From assembly GCF_018390515.1 (NCBI RefSeq), contig NZ_JAHBBK010000001.1, positions 372,001-436,000 on the forward strand: a stretch of DNA of 64,000 bases. Direction: 5' to 3'. The position numbers and the translations under genes were made by a program. Within the stretch, counting starts at the first letter, position 1. The number at the start of each line of letters is the position of its first letter. This document shows positions 45,140-55,847 of this stretch, piece by piece. Source of the stretch: Mucilaginibacter sp. Bleaf8. GTDB taxonomy: Bacteria; Bacteroidota; Bacteroidia; Sphingobacteriales; Sphingobacteriaceae. A model generated the notes under the pieces. That model was not told where the DNA came from and ran no database searches. It saw only the letters and a list, made by a program, of their open reading frames with translations.

Positions 45140-47710
45140 ATGGCTGAAGATAATTCACAACAAACCAACAGAATAATTCCTATAAATATTGATGAAGAAA
45201 TGCGATCGGCTTACATTGATTATTCAATGTCGGTTATCGTATCACGTGCTTTGCCGGATGTGCGCGACGGTTTGAAACCCGTACACAGACGTGTGTTGTT
45301 TGGCATGCTCGACCTTGGTCTGAATAATAACAAGCCCTTCAAAAAGTCTGCACGTATTGTGGGCGAGGTGATGGGTAAGTATCACCCGCATGGCGACTCA
45401 TCCGTATATGATACCATGGTACGTATGGCCCAGGATTGGAGCTTGCGGTATCCGCTGGTAGACGGACAAGGCAATTACGGTTCGCTTGATGGTGACAGCC
45501 CGGCGGCAATGCGTTATACAGAGGCTCGCCTGCAAAAAATTGCCGAAGAGATGCTGGCCGATATCAATAAAGACACCATTGACTATCAGCTGAACTTTGA
45601 TGACTCGTTGGAAGAACCAACGGTTTTACCGTCCAAAATCCCGAACCTGCTGGTAAACGGTGCGTCGGGTATTGCGGTAGGTATGGCTACCAATATGGCG
45701 CCGCATAATCTTACAGAGGTTATTAATGCTACTATTGCTTATATAGATAACCGCGAAATTGAGATCAGCGAATTGATGCAGCACATCAAAGGCCCTGATT
45801 TCCCAACCGGTGGTATTATTTATGGTTTTGAAGGTGCCCGCGAAGCTTTTGAAACAGGCCGTGGCCGCATTGTGATGCGTGCCCGTGCCGAAATTGAAAC
45901 CTACAATGGCGACCGCGAACGTATAGTTGTAACCGAAATTCCTTACCAGATCAACAAAGCGCAAATGATTGAGCGTACCGCTGATATGGTGAATGATAAG
46001 AAAATTGAAGGTATATCAACCATACGGGATGAATCAAGCCGTGAAGGTATACGTGTGGTATATGAGATCAAGCGCGATGCCAATGCATCTATTGTTTTAA
46101 ACAATCTTTACAAATACACTTCACTGCAAACTTCTTTCAGCATTAACAATATTGCGCTGGTAAAAGGCCGCCCGATGTTGCTGAACCTGAAAGATATGAT
46201 CTTTTACTTTGTGGAGCACCGCCAGGAAGTAATTGTACGTCGTACACGCTATGAACTGGCAGAAGCTGAAAAACGTGCTCATATTCTTGAAGGTTTATTA
46301 ATTGCACTGGATCACTTAGACGAAGTCATTCAACTGATCCGTAGTTCGGCTACTCCTGAAGAGGCCCGCGACGGTTTGATGACCCGCTTTGGTTTAAGCG
46401 AAATTCAGGCCCGTGCAATTCTTGATATGACCCTGCGCCGTTTAACCGGACTGGAGCGTGATAAAATCAAAGAAGAGTATGCGGAGCTGATGAAGCAAAT
46501 CGACTACTTAAAATCTATCCTGGCCGACGAGAGCCTCCAAATGCAGATTGTTAAGAACGAGCTGCTGGAGGTATACGAAAAATACGGTGATGAGCGTAAA
46601 ACCGAAATGGTTCACTCAACTGCCGAGATGATGACCGAAGATTTCATCGAAGATGAAGACGTGGTTATTACTATCTCGCATGAAGGTTACATCAAACGTA
46701 CACCGCTTACGGAGTACCGCCGCCAGGGCCGTGGTGGTAAAGGAGCCTTAGGCAGCAACAGTCGCGATGATGACTTTATTGAGCACCTGCTGGTAGCATC
46801 AAACCACAATTATATGCTGTTCTTCACCGAGGCCGGCCGTTGTTTCTGGCTACGTGTGTTTGAAATTCCGGAAGGTACCCGCACCTCAAAAGGTCGTGCT
46901 ATTCAGAACATCATTAACATTCCAAAAGAGGAGAAAATTAAAGCATACATCAAAGTTGTTAATTTGAAAGATCAGGAGTATCTGGAAAACAACTTTATTA
47001 TTATGTGTACCACCAAGGGTACCATCAAAAAAACCTCACTGGAAGCTTATTCTCGTCCGCGCTCAAACGGTATTAATGCGATCAATATCAATGATGGTGA
47101 TTCATTGTTAGAAGCTACACTTACTACAGGCAATAGCGAGATAGTAATGGCATTGAAGTCAGGTAGGGCTATTCGCTTTAACGAGTCAACTGTAAGACCA
47201 ATGGGCCGTACCGCAACCGGTGTACGCGGCATCACCCTTGAAGACGAAAAAGATGAGGTTGTAGGCATGATTGCCATCAATGATCCGGAAACTACGGTGT
47301 TGGTTGTATCAGAAAAAGGTTACGGTAAACGTACCGATATTGAAGACTACCGTGTAACTAACCGTGGCGGCAAAGGTGTTAAAACCATCAACGTTACTGA
47401 AAAAACAGGAAAACTTGTTGCCATAAAAGATGTTACTGATACTGATGATCTGATGATCATTAATCGCTCAGGTATCATCATCCGCATTGCCATGAATGAA
47501 TTGCGGATAATGGGACGTGCAACACAGGGTGTACGTTTGATATCGCTTAAGGAAGGTGATGAGATTGCCTCAGTAGCCAAAATTGAGCATAGCGAAGAGG
47601 AAGAATTAGAACAAAAGCTGGAAGAAAATGGCATAACAGAAACTGAAGATACGGAGGATAACACCTCTGTAGAAGGCACTGATACACCTGCCAGCGAAGA
47701 AAATGAATAA
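45140..47710 (+). CDS. gyrA: DNA gyrase subunit A
   Basis: The 856-residue type II topoisomerase subunit cuts and rejoins DNA during supercoiling. [18 protein letters not shown] and [18 protein letters not shown] mark the breakage domain. The catalytic Tyr is residue 126 in AMRYTEARL. The fluoroquinolone-determining positions are Ser87 and Asp91, the sensitive-type residues. The C-terminal beta-pinwheel includes the GyrA box [11 protein letters not shown] near residue 530. The highly acidic tail is common. The ATG at 45140 follows a TTG by one codon and is preferred. Two exported TPR proteins follow directly. Confidence 0.98.
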   Translation: MAEDNSQQTNRIIPINIDEEMRSAYIDYSMSVIVSRALPDVRDGLKPVHRRVLFGMLDLGLNNNKPFKKSARIVGEVMGKYHPHGDSSVYDTMVRMAQDWSLRYPLVDGQGNYGSLDGDSPAAMRYTEARLQKIAEEMLADINKDTIDYQLNFDDSLEEPTVLPSKIPNLLVNGASGIAVGMATNMAPHNLTEVINATIAYIDNREIEISELMQHIKGPDFPTGGIIYGFEGAREAFETGRGRIVMRARAEIETYNGDRERIVVTEIPYQINKAQMIERTADMVNDKKIEGISTIRDESSREGIRVVYEIKRDANASIVLNNLYKYTSLQTSFSINNIALVKGRPMLLNLKDMIFYFVEHRQEVIVRRTRYELAEAEKRAHILEGLLIALDHLDEVIQLIRSSATPEEARDGLMTRFGLSEIQARAILDMTLRRLTGLERDKIKEEYAELMKQIDYLKSILADESLQMQIVKNELLEVYEKYGDERKTEMVHSTAEMMTEDFIEDEDVVITISHEGYIKRTPLTEYRRQGRGGKGALGSNSRDDDFIEHLLVASNHNYMLFFTEAGRCFWLRVFEIPEGTRTSKGRAIQNIINIPKEEKIKAYIKVVNLKDQEYLENNFIIMCTTKGTIKKTSLEAYSRPRSNGINAININDGDSLLEATLTTGNSEIVMALKSGRAIRFNESTVRPMGRTATGVRGITLEDEKDEVVGMIAINDPETTVLVVSEKGYGKRTDIEDYRVTNRGGKGVKTINVTEKTGKLVAIKDVTDTDDLMIINRSGIIIRIAMNELRIMGRATQGVRLISLKEGDEIASVAKIEHSEEEELEQKLEENGITETEDTEDNTSVEGTDTPASEENE

Positions 47711-47713
47711 TAT

Positions 47714-48832
47714 ATGCTAAGCCGTAAAATACTCGTATTTAGTTTTTTACTGCTGTTTACCGCACCTTTAGCATTCGGCCAGTCCGAAGCGTTAAAGTCT
47801 GTGGTAAACAGCTTGGCTTTTTATCGGCAAAAAGGGGAGCTGCGCTACCTCAGCAGTGCAAAAAAGTCGGTAGATAGTTTGATCGTAACCAAGTCAGACT
47901 CATCCAATCTTGAAAAGAACATTTACAAGGCAATCGTTTACTCCAGCATTGCTTTTGTTGATTCTACCAATCAGCTCAATAATCCGCCTGATTTTGTGGC
48001 CAAAACGACCAAGCTGGTTGATGCTTTGGGAGAAAAGAAGAAGATTTACAAATACCCCACCGAACTCGACTTTTGTAAAAGGTGCTTATCAAACGTATAT
48101 ATAAGATTAGGTTTTATCAGCATACGGAGCATGGAGTTTGCCACAGCTGTAGATAACTTCAAAAAAGCACAATCTTACACACCCACCTTTGCACCACTAA
48201 ACGCATACATTGCCTATGCTAACAGCAAAAACGGCAACTTGCAGGAAGCAGTAAAGTATTATAATACTTTGCTAACGGCTGACAGTACCCGCACAGAATA
48301 TGTGTTGGCAACCGCCAACATATATAAAACGATGGGAGATACCGCTAAAGCGCTGAACGTATTGCAGAAAGGTCGGAGATTTTTGCCTACTGAGAAAAGC
48401 CTTTTGCTGGAAGAAGCCAATATTTACAGCAATAGGGGAGACTACCGCGCTTTAGAACCTATGCTGGTGAAACTACTGGATGAGAACCAAGCCAATGCCG
48501 ACGTGGCTTTTGTTGCAGCCAATTGTTATGATCATTTAAAGCAGTATGACAGGGCTGAGTCTTTGTATTTACGAGCTATTGAGCTAAATAACAGCGCCTA
48601 TGATCCGGTTTTAAACCTCGGTTTACTATATTTAAAACAAAGTACAGTGAGAAATAACCATGACGATGTGCAGAAAAATCTGGAAAGAGCTGCACTTTGG
48701 CTGCAAAAGGCATATGAAATGTCGCCAAAAAACGTTATACCATTACAGCTACTGCAACAGGTTTATGCCAAAACAGGCAACGAACTTCAGTTACAGAAGA
48801 TAAATGATAAATTGCAACAGTTAAACAATTAA
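47714..48832 (+). CDS. Exported TPR-repeat protein
   Basis: The 372-residue protein has a signal peptide (FSFLLLFTAPLAFGQ, cleavage near residue 23) and then repeated 34-residue helical pairs from about 130. NFKKAQSYTPTFAPLNAYIAY, AVKYYNTLLTADSTRTEYVLATANIYKTMGD and ERAALWLQKAYEMSPKN are TPR-like, with YDHLKQYDRAESLYLRAIELNNSAYDPVLNLGLLYL the clearest. It lies 3 bases after gyrA and 7 bases before a second TPR protein, so all three share a message. Role unknown; periplasmic scaffolding is a plausible inference. Confidence 0.87.
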   Translation: MLSRKILVFSFLLLFTAPLAFGQSEALKSVVNSLAFYRQKGELRYLSSAKKSVDSLIVTKSDSSNLEKNIYKAIVYSSIAFVDSTNQLNNPPDFVAKTTKLVDALGEKKKIYKYPTELDFCKRCLSNVYIRLGFISIRSMEFATAVDNFKKAQSYTPTFAPLNAYIAYANSKNGNLQEAVKYYNTLLTADSTRTEYVLATANIYKTMGDTAKALNVLQKGRRFLPTEKSLLLEEANIYSNRGDYRALEPMLVKLLDENQANADVAFVAANCYDHLKQYDRAESLYLRAIELNNSAYDPVLNLGLLYLKQSTVRNNHDDVQKNLERAALWLQKAYEMSPKNVIPLQLLQQVYAKTGNELQLQKINDKLQQLNN

Positions 48833-48839
48833 GTAATCT

Positions 48840-50090
48840 ATGAAAATTAAATTTTTGATAACAGGTGCCTTGAGTTTAGCATCTGTCACGGTATTCGCTC
48901 AAAAAGGCGAGTTAGACAATGCACAGAAAGAGTTTGGTTCATATGAAACTGCCAGAGGCCAGCAAGCCCTTGCAAGCGTGGCTAAAACCAGTATCACCAA
49001 TGCCAAAACATCAATCGACAAGGCTGCTGCTAACGAAAAAACAGCAACCATGCCTCGTACATACGCTTTAAAAGCCGCAATTTACGGAGCTATGGCGTAT
49101 CAGGATACTGTAGTAAGCACATCAGCCCCGTTATATACAGCAGGTGTTGAGGCCCTACAAAAAGCAAAAGAGGCAGACAAAAGCGGCGAGTTCAAAAGCT
49201 TGACCGATGCAGCTAATCAATACTTAGGCGTTTATTCTTTAAACAAAGGTGTTAGAGAATTTCAAGGTAAGCAATTTGAAGATGCATACAAATCATTTGA
49301 TTTTTACCGCAGCATAAACCCTGAAGATACAACAGCAATTTTATACACTGGCTTAGCAGCAGTTAATACCAAAAACTATCCGGTTGCTATAAACAACTAC
49401 AAAAAGCTGCTTACCACTAAATACAGCAAAAACGAAGGTGTATATGGTGATTTATCCAGCATTTATCTGGAAACCAAAGATACCACCAACGCTTTAAGTA
49501 CTTTAACCGAAGGTGTAAGCAAATACCCAAGCAGTGCAGCATTACGTTCAAGAGAAATTGAACTTGGTCTTACTATGGGTAAGCAAGCCGAGATTCTGGA
49601 CAAAATTCAGGGTGCGATTGCTAATGATCCTAAAAACAAATTTTTGTACTACTATGCAGGTATTGCTTATGTAGGATCTGCTAACGGCGTAGATAAAAAG
49701 CTAAAGCAGACTAAAGCTGCCACAGAGGTTGCATCATTGCAAAAACAAAAAAATGACAACTTGGCCAAAGCTACCGATATGTTCAAAAAGTCTTTAGAGA
49801 TTGATCCGAACTATGCGCCGGCAGCAGTTAGCTTAAGTGACGCGCTAATTACACCAATTGTTGATGAGTTTAATGCTGCAAATAAATTGCCAACTAGTAA
49901 AGCAAAAGAATATGCAGCAGCTATGGCCAAAGTTAACACGCAGCTGGATGCAATTAAGCCACAATTGTTAAAAGCTGTTGAGCTTGATCCAAAATCAGCA
50001 AGTGCTTTAACTAACTTAAGAAACTATTATCTGGTAAAAAAGGATAATGTTAAAGCTACTGAACTAAGCAAAAAGATCAACGCATTATAA
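48840..50090 (+). CDS. Exported TPR-repeat protein, paralogue-like neighbour
   Basis: The 416-residue protein has a signal peptide (MKIKFLITGALSLASVTVFA). Alanine- and lysine-rich helical repeats follow. RGQQALASVAKTSITNAKTSIDKAA is an opening helix, and later FKSLTDAANQYLGVYSLNKGVREFQGKQFEDAYKSF, PVAINNYKKLLT and DMFKKSLEIDPNYAPAAVSL are TPR-like. It shares layout and position with the upstream TPR protein, suggesting an ancient duplication, although identity is low by eye. It is the last gene of the gyrA unit, closed by a hairpin. Function unknown; probably periplasmic. Confidence 0.87.
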   Translation: MKIKFLITGALSLASVTVFAQKGELDNAQKEFGSYETARGQQALASVAKTSITNAKTSIDKAAANEKTATMPRTYALKAAIYGAMAYQDTVVSTSAPLYTAGVEALQKAKEADKSGEFKSLTDAANQYLGVYSLNKGVREFQGKQFEDAYKSFDFYRSINPEDTTAILYTGLAAVNTKNYPVAINNYKKLLTTKYSKNEGVYGDLSSIYLETKDTTNALSTLTEGVSKYPSSAALRSREIELGLTMGKQAEILDKIQGAIANDPKNKFLYYYAGIAYVGSANGVDKKLKQTKAATEVASLQKQKNDNLAKATDMFKKSLEIDPNYAPAAVSLSDALITPIVDEFNAANKLPTSKAKEYAAAMAKVNTQLDAIKPQLLKAVELDPKSASALTNLRNYYLVKKDNVKATELSKKINAL

Positions 50091-50095
50091 TAAGT

Positions 50096-50117
50096 AAGGC
50101 CCTCATAGTAGGGCCTT
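50096..50117 (+). terminator. Terminator of the gyrA-TPR operon
   Basis: AAGGCCCT (50096-50103) pairs with AGGGCCTT (50110-50117) around a 6-base loop. Confidence 0.75.
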
Positions 50118-50215
50118 AATAAAAGAATTCTTACTTTACATAATGTTAATTATATGAAACATATTACAAGGCATGAAGAGATGAGTTTATATTTTTATTC
50201 TAAATAACTTCAAAA

Positions 50216-50252
50216 TAAAAACGGCCTTGCAGATTATGCAAGGCCGTTTTTA
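50216..50252. terminator. Bidirectional terminator between TPR operon and DUF4142 gene
   Basis: AAAAACGGCCTTGCA (50217-50231) pairs perfectly with TGCAAGGCCGTTTTT (50237-50251), 15-base arms, 5-base loop. Confidence 0.88.
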
Positions 50253-50275
50253 TTTGATCAAGATTAACCTGTTTA

Positions 50276-50806
50276 TTATAAACTTGAATCTAAAGTTTTT
50301 GCATGTTCTAAATGCATCTTCAATACCGGTAAATTTTTCTCGGCATAATCGCGTACCGGTTTATTTTTAGATTGTGTGATATCGTAATACAATTGTACCG
50401 CTTCACTATGATCTTTAACCATCATGTCCATATATGCCTTATCAAAAGCCGGACCTGATAGTTTAGCAACGCTGTCAAGCGCGGCTTGGTGCATTGGTGA
50501 TACTTGGGTTGATGGCACTGCATATTTATCAGCAGCAAGCTTATTAAGTTCTGCACTTGATTTGGTATGATCAGTAATCATCATTTTCGCAAACTCAACA
50601 ACCTTGGGGTTGGTTGACTTTGACTGCGCTACGTTTGCAGCCTTAATTTCAGTTAATCCTGCCTCGCTGGCTTTTTTTATGAAATTCAGGCTCATGTCAT
50701 CAACCAAGGTTTTTTCATTATAATTTTTGGCTCTACGGTTGTCGTTGCAGGCAACTGCAGCGAAGCAAAACAAGGCTATAGCGCCTGCATGATAAATTCT
50801 TTTCAT
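50276..50806 (-). CDS. DUF4142 lipoprotein
   Basis: The 176-residue protein has a lipoprotein signal ending AAVAC (Cys near residue 20). A four-helix, ferritin-like DUF4142 domain follows, with DDMSLNFIKKASEAGLTEIKAANVAQ, VVEFAKMMITDHTKSSAELNKLA and FDKAYMDMMVKDHSEAVQLYYD. The repeated His-Asp and Asp-His pairs recall metal sites of related folds, but function is unknown. Likely anchored to a membrane on the periplasmic side. It stands alone upstream of the ppc gene end. Confidence 0.9.
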   Translation of the reverse strand: MKRIYHAGAIALFCFAAVACNDNRRAKNYNEKTLVDDMSLNFIKKASEAGLTEIKAANVAQSKSTNPKVVEFAKMMITDHTKSSAELNKLAADKYAVPSTQVSPMHQAALDSVAKLSGPAFDKAYMDMMVKDHSEAVQLYYDITQSKNKPVRDYAEKNLPVLKMHLEHAKTLDSSL

Positions 50807-50910
50807 TGTAAACTAATAAAGTTAAGCAGATGTATTATTTTTTAACAAATAAATGGCAAACTGGTTTACAATGCTTAAAAAAATCCACAAGCGCTATTGG
50901 TATCAAAGCG

Positions 50911-53508
50911 TTAGGCTAAATTACGCCCTGCGTTTACAATGCCATAAACCGTTCTTATAACTAACTTGCCGTAAGCATTTTTCTGTTCCTCGTTTTCTGT
51001 TTCTTTCATGCGCTGCAAGGCATAGTGTTGTGTAACTACCAAAGGCAAAACAATACGCTCTCGCATTGCAATAGAGCGTTTTTCAACCGGATAATCGTCC
51101 ATTAGCTCCTTACAGCCGGTTAGCTCCAATAACAGCGACTTGGTCAGCTCGTATTCCTGCTTTAATAACTGCCAGAATTCACCGTAACGTTCGTCGTGCT
51201 CCAAATGTGCCGTCACCCGGAAATCAGATTTAGACATCGACATCATACAGTTGTCTATCATCGTTTTAAAGAAGCCCGACGCCAGGTACAAATCTCTAAC
51301 TTCATCCCACTTTCCTTCTTGTTTCATTTTATTTAGTGCCGTACCTACGCCATAAAAACCGGGTACGTTTTGCTTAAGCTGGCTCCAGGCAGTTACAAAG
51401 CTAATGGCACGCAAATCTTCCAACTTTAGTGGTGCTCCGGCATTACGTTTGGTTGGCCGGCTACTAATATTGATGTTTGATAATAGCTTAAGCGGGCTCA
51501 TGTTTTCCAGATAGTCCGTAAACGTATCATGATGGCGCAGATCCATAAACAATTTATAACTGGCATCAGCCATTTCAGAAATTAACTGTTTGTGATTGCT
51601 ATCCAGTAAATCTCTATGATCCGGGTGCAATGCTGACGTAATTCCCGCATTCACTAACTGCTCGATGTTATATTTTGCTGTTTCAATCGAGCCGTATTGT
51701 GAACTAACGGTTTGCCCTTGAATAGTTAACTGAATATGGTCATTTGCAATCTCTTTACCCATTGCTGCGTAAAAGCGGTGTGTTTTACCGCCGCCGCGTG
51801 CCGGTGGGCCTCCCCTCCCATCAAAAAATGCCAGTTCAATATCATATTTCTTGGTTATGGCTGTAAGTTCAATTTTAGCCTGATAAATTGACCAGTTGGC
51901 CATCAGGTAACCACCATCTTTGGTACTGTCAGAAAAGCCCAGCATAATCATTTGCTTGTTGCCACGACGCTTCAGGTGTTCTTTATATACCGGATGCGTG
52001 TAAAGCTTTTCCATTACGCCTGCTGCATTCTTCAAGTCGTTCACCGTTTCAAAAAGCGGCATAAAATCTATGGTCAGGCTCTCTTTTTTCCATCCTGTCC
52101 ATAAAAATAAGTTCATAAGTTGTAAGATGTCTGAAGCTTCCTGGCAGTTGCTAATAATGAAACGCTGGCAACCTTTTTCACCATTTTCTTGTTGAATCTG
52201 ATGTATCAGCCTTATGGTACTCAGCGTATCATTGATCATTGCGTCCGATGTACAGGTGTCATTATCTGAGCAAACGAAATCTACTTCATTGAAAGGTATC
52301 GCTTTCAGCTTCTCGTCTTCACTTAATTGTTCATAAGCTTCCGCTGTTAAAACGGTATTTATCTGTGGTTGCTGCAACCCATAGCTATAAACGCTCCGCA
52401 ATACCCGGCTATCCTGACGAATATCTAGTGTTGCGAAGTAACAACCATAAAGTTTTATTTTCAGAGAAAGGTCATCCACCAAATCAACAAATATATTATC
52501 ATGATCTTGCGCCAGTACTTCCCGTATAGATTTGAGAAGATCCAAAAGTTCATTTTGTAAATCTTTGGGCTGGGCTTCGGGATTAAAGGCATTTTGGTAC
52601 AGCATGTTTTCCAGCTGTTGCATTGGCTCTTCCACCCCTCTAAACGTTACCCGGCGTTTTAATGATTTAAAATCCCGGTAATAGCACCTGAAAACAATTT
52701 GCCTTAGCGTAGCTGCAACAGTTTTGGTATCTTCTGTTTTCACATTCGGATTTCCATCCCGATCACCGCCCGGCCAAAATCCCAGTTCTAGAACTTGGTT
52801 TATATCGTCAATAACACCAAATTCATCATCCAGACGCGTACGAATGCCTGCTAATGCATGGTAGAAGATATTTTCCAGAAACCAAATCAAACTCACGGCC
52901 TCATCAACCGGCGTAGGTTTAGTTTTATTGAAAAACGGCGTTTTACCCAACTGCTGCAACAATACATTCACCGCATTGATATCATTGTGTTTTAGGGCTT
53001 CAATTAAGTCTGTCATGATACCCAGCACTGTTCCTGGATAGAACTGCGTAGGATGCGCTGTCAGAACCAAACGGAGCGAAAAGTTCTTCAGTTTTTCAAT
53101 TACTCGTCTACGCAAATCATCGCTTCCGGCAGCCTGCTGTATAAGGCTCTGCAGGCCTCCGCTATCGTCAGACCGGGTGAGCTTACCGAAAGATGAATCT
53201 TCGATAGCGTCAAAAAGCACCACCTGGCGCTCTATATACTGAATAAAACGAAATAAGCGATTAATCTGCTCCTGCTCATCCACATTAGGCACATGCTCTT
53301 CAAAAAATGATTTAATAATTTCGGTCGGAGACTTTAGCAGCGTAGTAGCTTTTTCACAATGGGAAGCAAAAAATGGCAGCAGTATACCAGTATCTTTTAC
53401 CTGATAAAACGGCAGCGTTAAAAATAAACTGTTATAAAGCTCAAACCGGGTAACTACTTCCTGATTAAAAACAGCTTCCCGGTGGCGGGCATTTTGTGGT
53501 GATGGCAT
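50911..53508 (-). CDS. ppc: Phosphoenolpyruvate carboxylase
   Basis: The 865-residue enzyme adds bicarbonate to phosphoenolpyruvate to make oxaloacetate. RLVLTAHPTQFYPG near residue 150 holds the catalytic His. FWPGGDRDGNPNV follows, then MLGFSDSTKDGGYLMANW, AFFDGRGGPPARGGGKTH and TIQGQTVSSQYGS. The C-terminus ends GIVNAGRNLA. Canonical enzymes end near RNTG, so the tail differs in its last residues. The ATG at 53508 is preferred over a TTG at 53523. It refills the TCA cycle. Divergent from the FUSC-like gene. Confidence 0.96.
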   Translation of the reverse strand: MPSPQNARHREAVFNQEVVTRFELYNSLFLTLPFYQVKDTGILLPFFASHCEKATTLLKSPTEIIKSFFEEHVPNVDEQEQINRLFRFIQYIERQVVLFDAIEDSSFGKLTRSDDSGGLQSLIQQAAGSDDLRRRVIEKLKNFSLRLVLTAHPTQFYPGTVLGIMTDLIEALKHNDINAVNVLLQQLGKTPFFNKTKPTPVDEAVSLIWFLENIFYHALAGIRTRLDDEFGVIDDINQVLELGFWPGGDRDGNPNVKTEDTKTVAATLRQIVFRCYYRDFKSLKRRVTFRGVEEPMQQLENMLYQNAFNPEAQPKDLQNELLDLLKSIREVLAQDHDNIFVDLVDDLSLKIKLYGCYFATLDIRQDSRVLRSVYSYGLQQPQINTVLTAEAYEQLSEDEKLKAIPFNEVDFVCSDNDTCTSDAMINDTLSTIRLIHQIQQENGEKGCQRFIISNCQEASDILQLMNLFLWTGWKKESLTIDFMPLFETVNDLKNAAGVMEKLYTHPVYKEHLKRRGNKQMIMLGFSDSTKDGGYLMANWSIYQAKIELTAITKKYDIELAFFDGRGGPPARGGGKTHRFYAAMGKEIANDHIQLTIQGQTVSSQYGSIETAKYNIEQLVNAGITSALHPDHRDLLDSNHKQLISEMADASYKLFMDLRHHDTFTDYLENMSPLKLLSNINISSRPTKRNAGAPLKLEDLRAISFVTAWSQLKQNVPGFYGVGTALNKMKQEGKWDEVRDLYLASGFFKTMIDNCMMSMSKSDFRVTAHLEHDERYGEFWQLLKQEYELTKSLLLELTGCKELMDDYPVEKRSIAMRERIVLPLVVTQHYALQRMKETENEEQKNAYGKLVIRTVYGIVNAGRNLA

Positions 53509-53664
53509 AGTAGAGTATATCAATCAATCGTATAAGTACATGATTCGGGGCTCAAAATACACACATTCATGTTAAATATTCAAACTCTAAGCATAAATAA
53601 TAGTTTATGCCTTGTAGATACATTATGTATTTTTACAGCATCATAAACTTACCCGATATTCTAC

Positions 53665-55845
53665 ATGCCAATTCAACCCCGCGAAATCAAAAGCTTTTTT
53701 TTTAGCCAGTATTTTTCTGACGGGTTACGTATTACTTTCGGCATTTTACTGCCGGGCTTAGTATTTGCACAGTTAGGCATGCTGGAGTTAGGTATCACCC
53801 TGTCATTAGGTGCTATTTGTATTTGCGTTACCGACAATCCAGGTCCGGTTATTCATAAGCGTAACGCTATGGCCGTCAGTAACCTGATTGTATTTCTGGT
53901 AGCCGTGCTAACCGGCCTGATACGGTTTAACCTGATTGCACTTGGTGCTGAAGTGGTGGTCTTATCTTTCCTATTTTCTATGTTCATCGTTTACGGCAAC
54001 CGTGCAGCATCTGTAGGTACTGCCGGTGTATTAGCTATGATATTCACGATGGATAAAGCGGTTACGCCAGCTGAGGTTTTGCCCTACAGTGCTACTATAC
54101 TTGCTGGCGGGTTGTGGTATATGCTGATGAGCCTGGTGTTTTTTGGTATACGTCCTTACCGTGCAGCACAGCAGGCTATTGGCGAAAACATAGAAGATGT
54201 AGCTGATTTTTTGCGTATAAAGGCGAACTTTTATCTGACTGAAACTAATATTGATGATAACTACCGTCTTTTGGTTTCCAAGCAGATACTGGTAAGCCAG
54301 CATCAGGATGCGGTAAGAGAACTGCTTTTCAAGAGCCGTCAGATTGTTAAAGAATCTACCAATTACAGCCGGATGCTGGTACTCACATTTGTTGATCTGG
54401 TAGATTTATTTGAGCAAATTATGGCAACCCACTATGATTATGCTTACATACGTGAACAATTTGGCGCTACAGGCATATTAGATCATATTGGCCGGTTGCT
54501 GCACCGCATGGCCGATGAATTGGGTAATGTTGGTTATGCTGTTCTATCAAACTCTTACTACAAAACCACCGAAAAATTCGAGCCGGAGCTTGAGGAACTG
54601 AAAGCTAAGATTGATGAATTAGGCAAATCAGAACAGATAAGCAACCTCGTGCTTAAAAAGGTATTGGTTAACCTACGCGATTTAAATAAGAAAATAAACA
54701 GCATTAATTATTACCACAACTCCCGTTCTTCAAAGCAACTGCTCGAAAATCCGTATCAGGTGGAGTATGATAAATTTGTAGGGCATCAGGACTTTAGTCC
54801 GAACGTTTTGGTTGATAACCTAAATCTAAAATCAAGTACCTTCAAATACTCTTTAAGAGTTGCTATTGTTTGTCTGTTAGGTTTCATCATCACAAAAAGC
54901 TCACTACTAATGCAGCTTGTAAGCGACATAATGGGGCGCAAGCTGGCTTTTGGCCACCATAGCTATTGGGTGTTGCTTACTATCATTGTTATTTTAAAAC
55001 CTGGTTTCAGTTTGTCAAAGCAGCGCAACTATCAGCGTTTGGTGGGAACTATTATAGGTGGCGTTATCGGTGTTTTGATTTTGCTTTATGTGAAAAGCAG
55101 CGTTGCACAATTTATCATCATGACGTTTTTAATGGTTGGTGCTTATAGTTTTCAGCGGGTAAACTATATTGTGATGGTAATTTTAATGACACCTTACGTA
55201 TTGATTTTGTTTCGCTTTTTGGGCGTGGGCGGACTGGATATTGCCGAGGAACGTATTGCAGATACAGCTTTAGGATCTATCATTGCTTTTGCGGCTACTT
55301 ACCTTATTTTCCCGACCTGGGAATCGGAACAGTTACGCGAGAACTTACGAGATGTAATTACAGCCAACGTTAACTATTTGGTTAAAATAGCCGATAACAT
55401 AAGTGGTAAAACGGTTAGCGTAACAGAATATAAACTGGCCCGTAAAGATGTATATATCAAGTCGGCCAACCTGTCGGCTGCGTTTGAACGCATGACGTCT
55501 GAACCAAAAAGTAAGCAACGCAAAAGCAAAGACGTGCACAAGTTTGTGGTACTTAATCATATCCTGTCATCATACATTGCTACGATAGCTTCCGGCCTAT
55601 CAGGTAAAGAGTTACATAAATCGAGCTTGGATAATTTAAAGCTAGTAAAGCGCAGTATTGCTGTTTTGAACGAAGGTGCCAAAAAGTTAGGCGGTGTACC
55701 CATCGACTATACGGCCGAAAGAAACGGCAGCGAAGAAATCACTAAGGAACCGTCACCGGATGACAATTTGCTAAAAGAGCAACTTGGACTTATACACAAA
55801 ATGAGCAACGACATTGCAAAAACTGCAGAGAGCTTTATTTATTAA
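53665..55845 (+). CDS. FUSC-family inner-membrane protein (YccS/YhfK-like)
   Basis: The 726-residue protein has two membrane blocks (residues 20-165 and about 395-550). They are separated by a helical cytoplasmic region and followed by a long helical C-terminus. LGAICICVTDNPGPVIHKRNAM and KPGFSLSKQRNYQRLVGTIIGGVIGVLIL are typical of the FUSC/YccS group. The latter resembles the aromatic-acid-exporter half. Members are thought to export aromatic acids or similar compounds. No partner periplasmic adaptor gene is adjacent. It converges with the TPR membrane protein gene with a 2-base gap. Confidence 0.9.
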   Translation: MPIQPREIKSFFFSQYFSDGLRITFGILLPGLVFAQLGMLELGITLSLGAICICVTDNPGPVIHKRNAMAVSNLIVFLVAVLTGLIRFNLIALGAEVVVLSFLFSMFIVYGNRAASVGTAGVLAMIFTMDKAVTPAEVLPYSATILAGGLWYMLMSLVFFGIRPYRAAQQAIGENIEDVADFLRIKANFYLTETNIDDNYRLLVSKQILVSQHQDAVRELLFKSRQIVKESTNYSRMLVLTFVDLVDLFEQIMATHYDYAYIREQFGATGILDHIGRLLHRMADELGNVGYAVLSNSYYKTTEKFEPELEELKAKIDELGKSEQISNLVLKKVLVNLRDLNKKINSINYYHNSRSSKQLLENPYQVEYDKFVGHQDFSPNVLVDNLNLKSSTFKYSLRVAIVCLLGFIITKSSLLMQLVSDIMGRKLAFGHHSYWVLLTIIVILKPGFSLSKQRNYQRLVGTIIGGVIGVLILLYVKSSVAQFIIMTFLMVGAYSFQRVNYIVMVILMTPYVLILFRFLGVGGLDIAEERIADTALGSIIAFAATYLIFPTWESEQLRENLRDVITANVNYLVKIADNISGKTVSVTEYKLARKDVYIKSANLSAAFERMTSEPKSKQRKSKDVHKFVVLNHILSSYIATIASGLSGKELHKSSLDNLKLVKRSIAVLNEGAKKLGGVPIDYTAERNGSEEITKEPSPDDNLLKEQLGLIHKMSNDIAKTAESFIY

Positions 55846-55847
55846 GC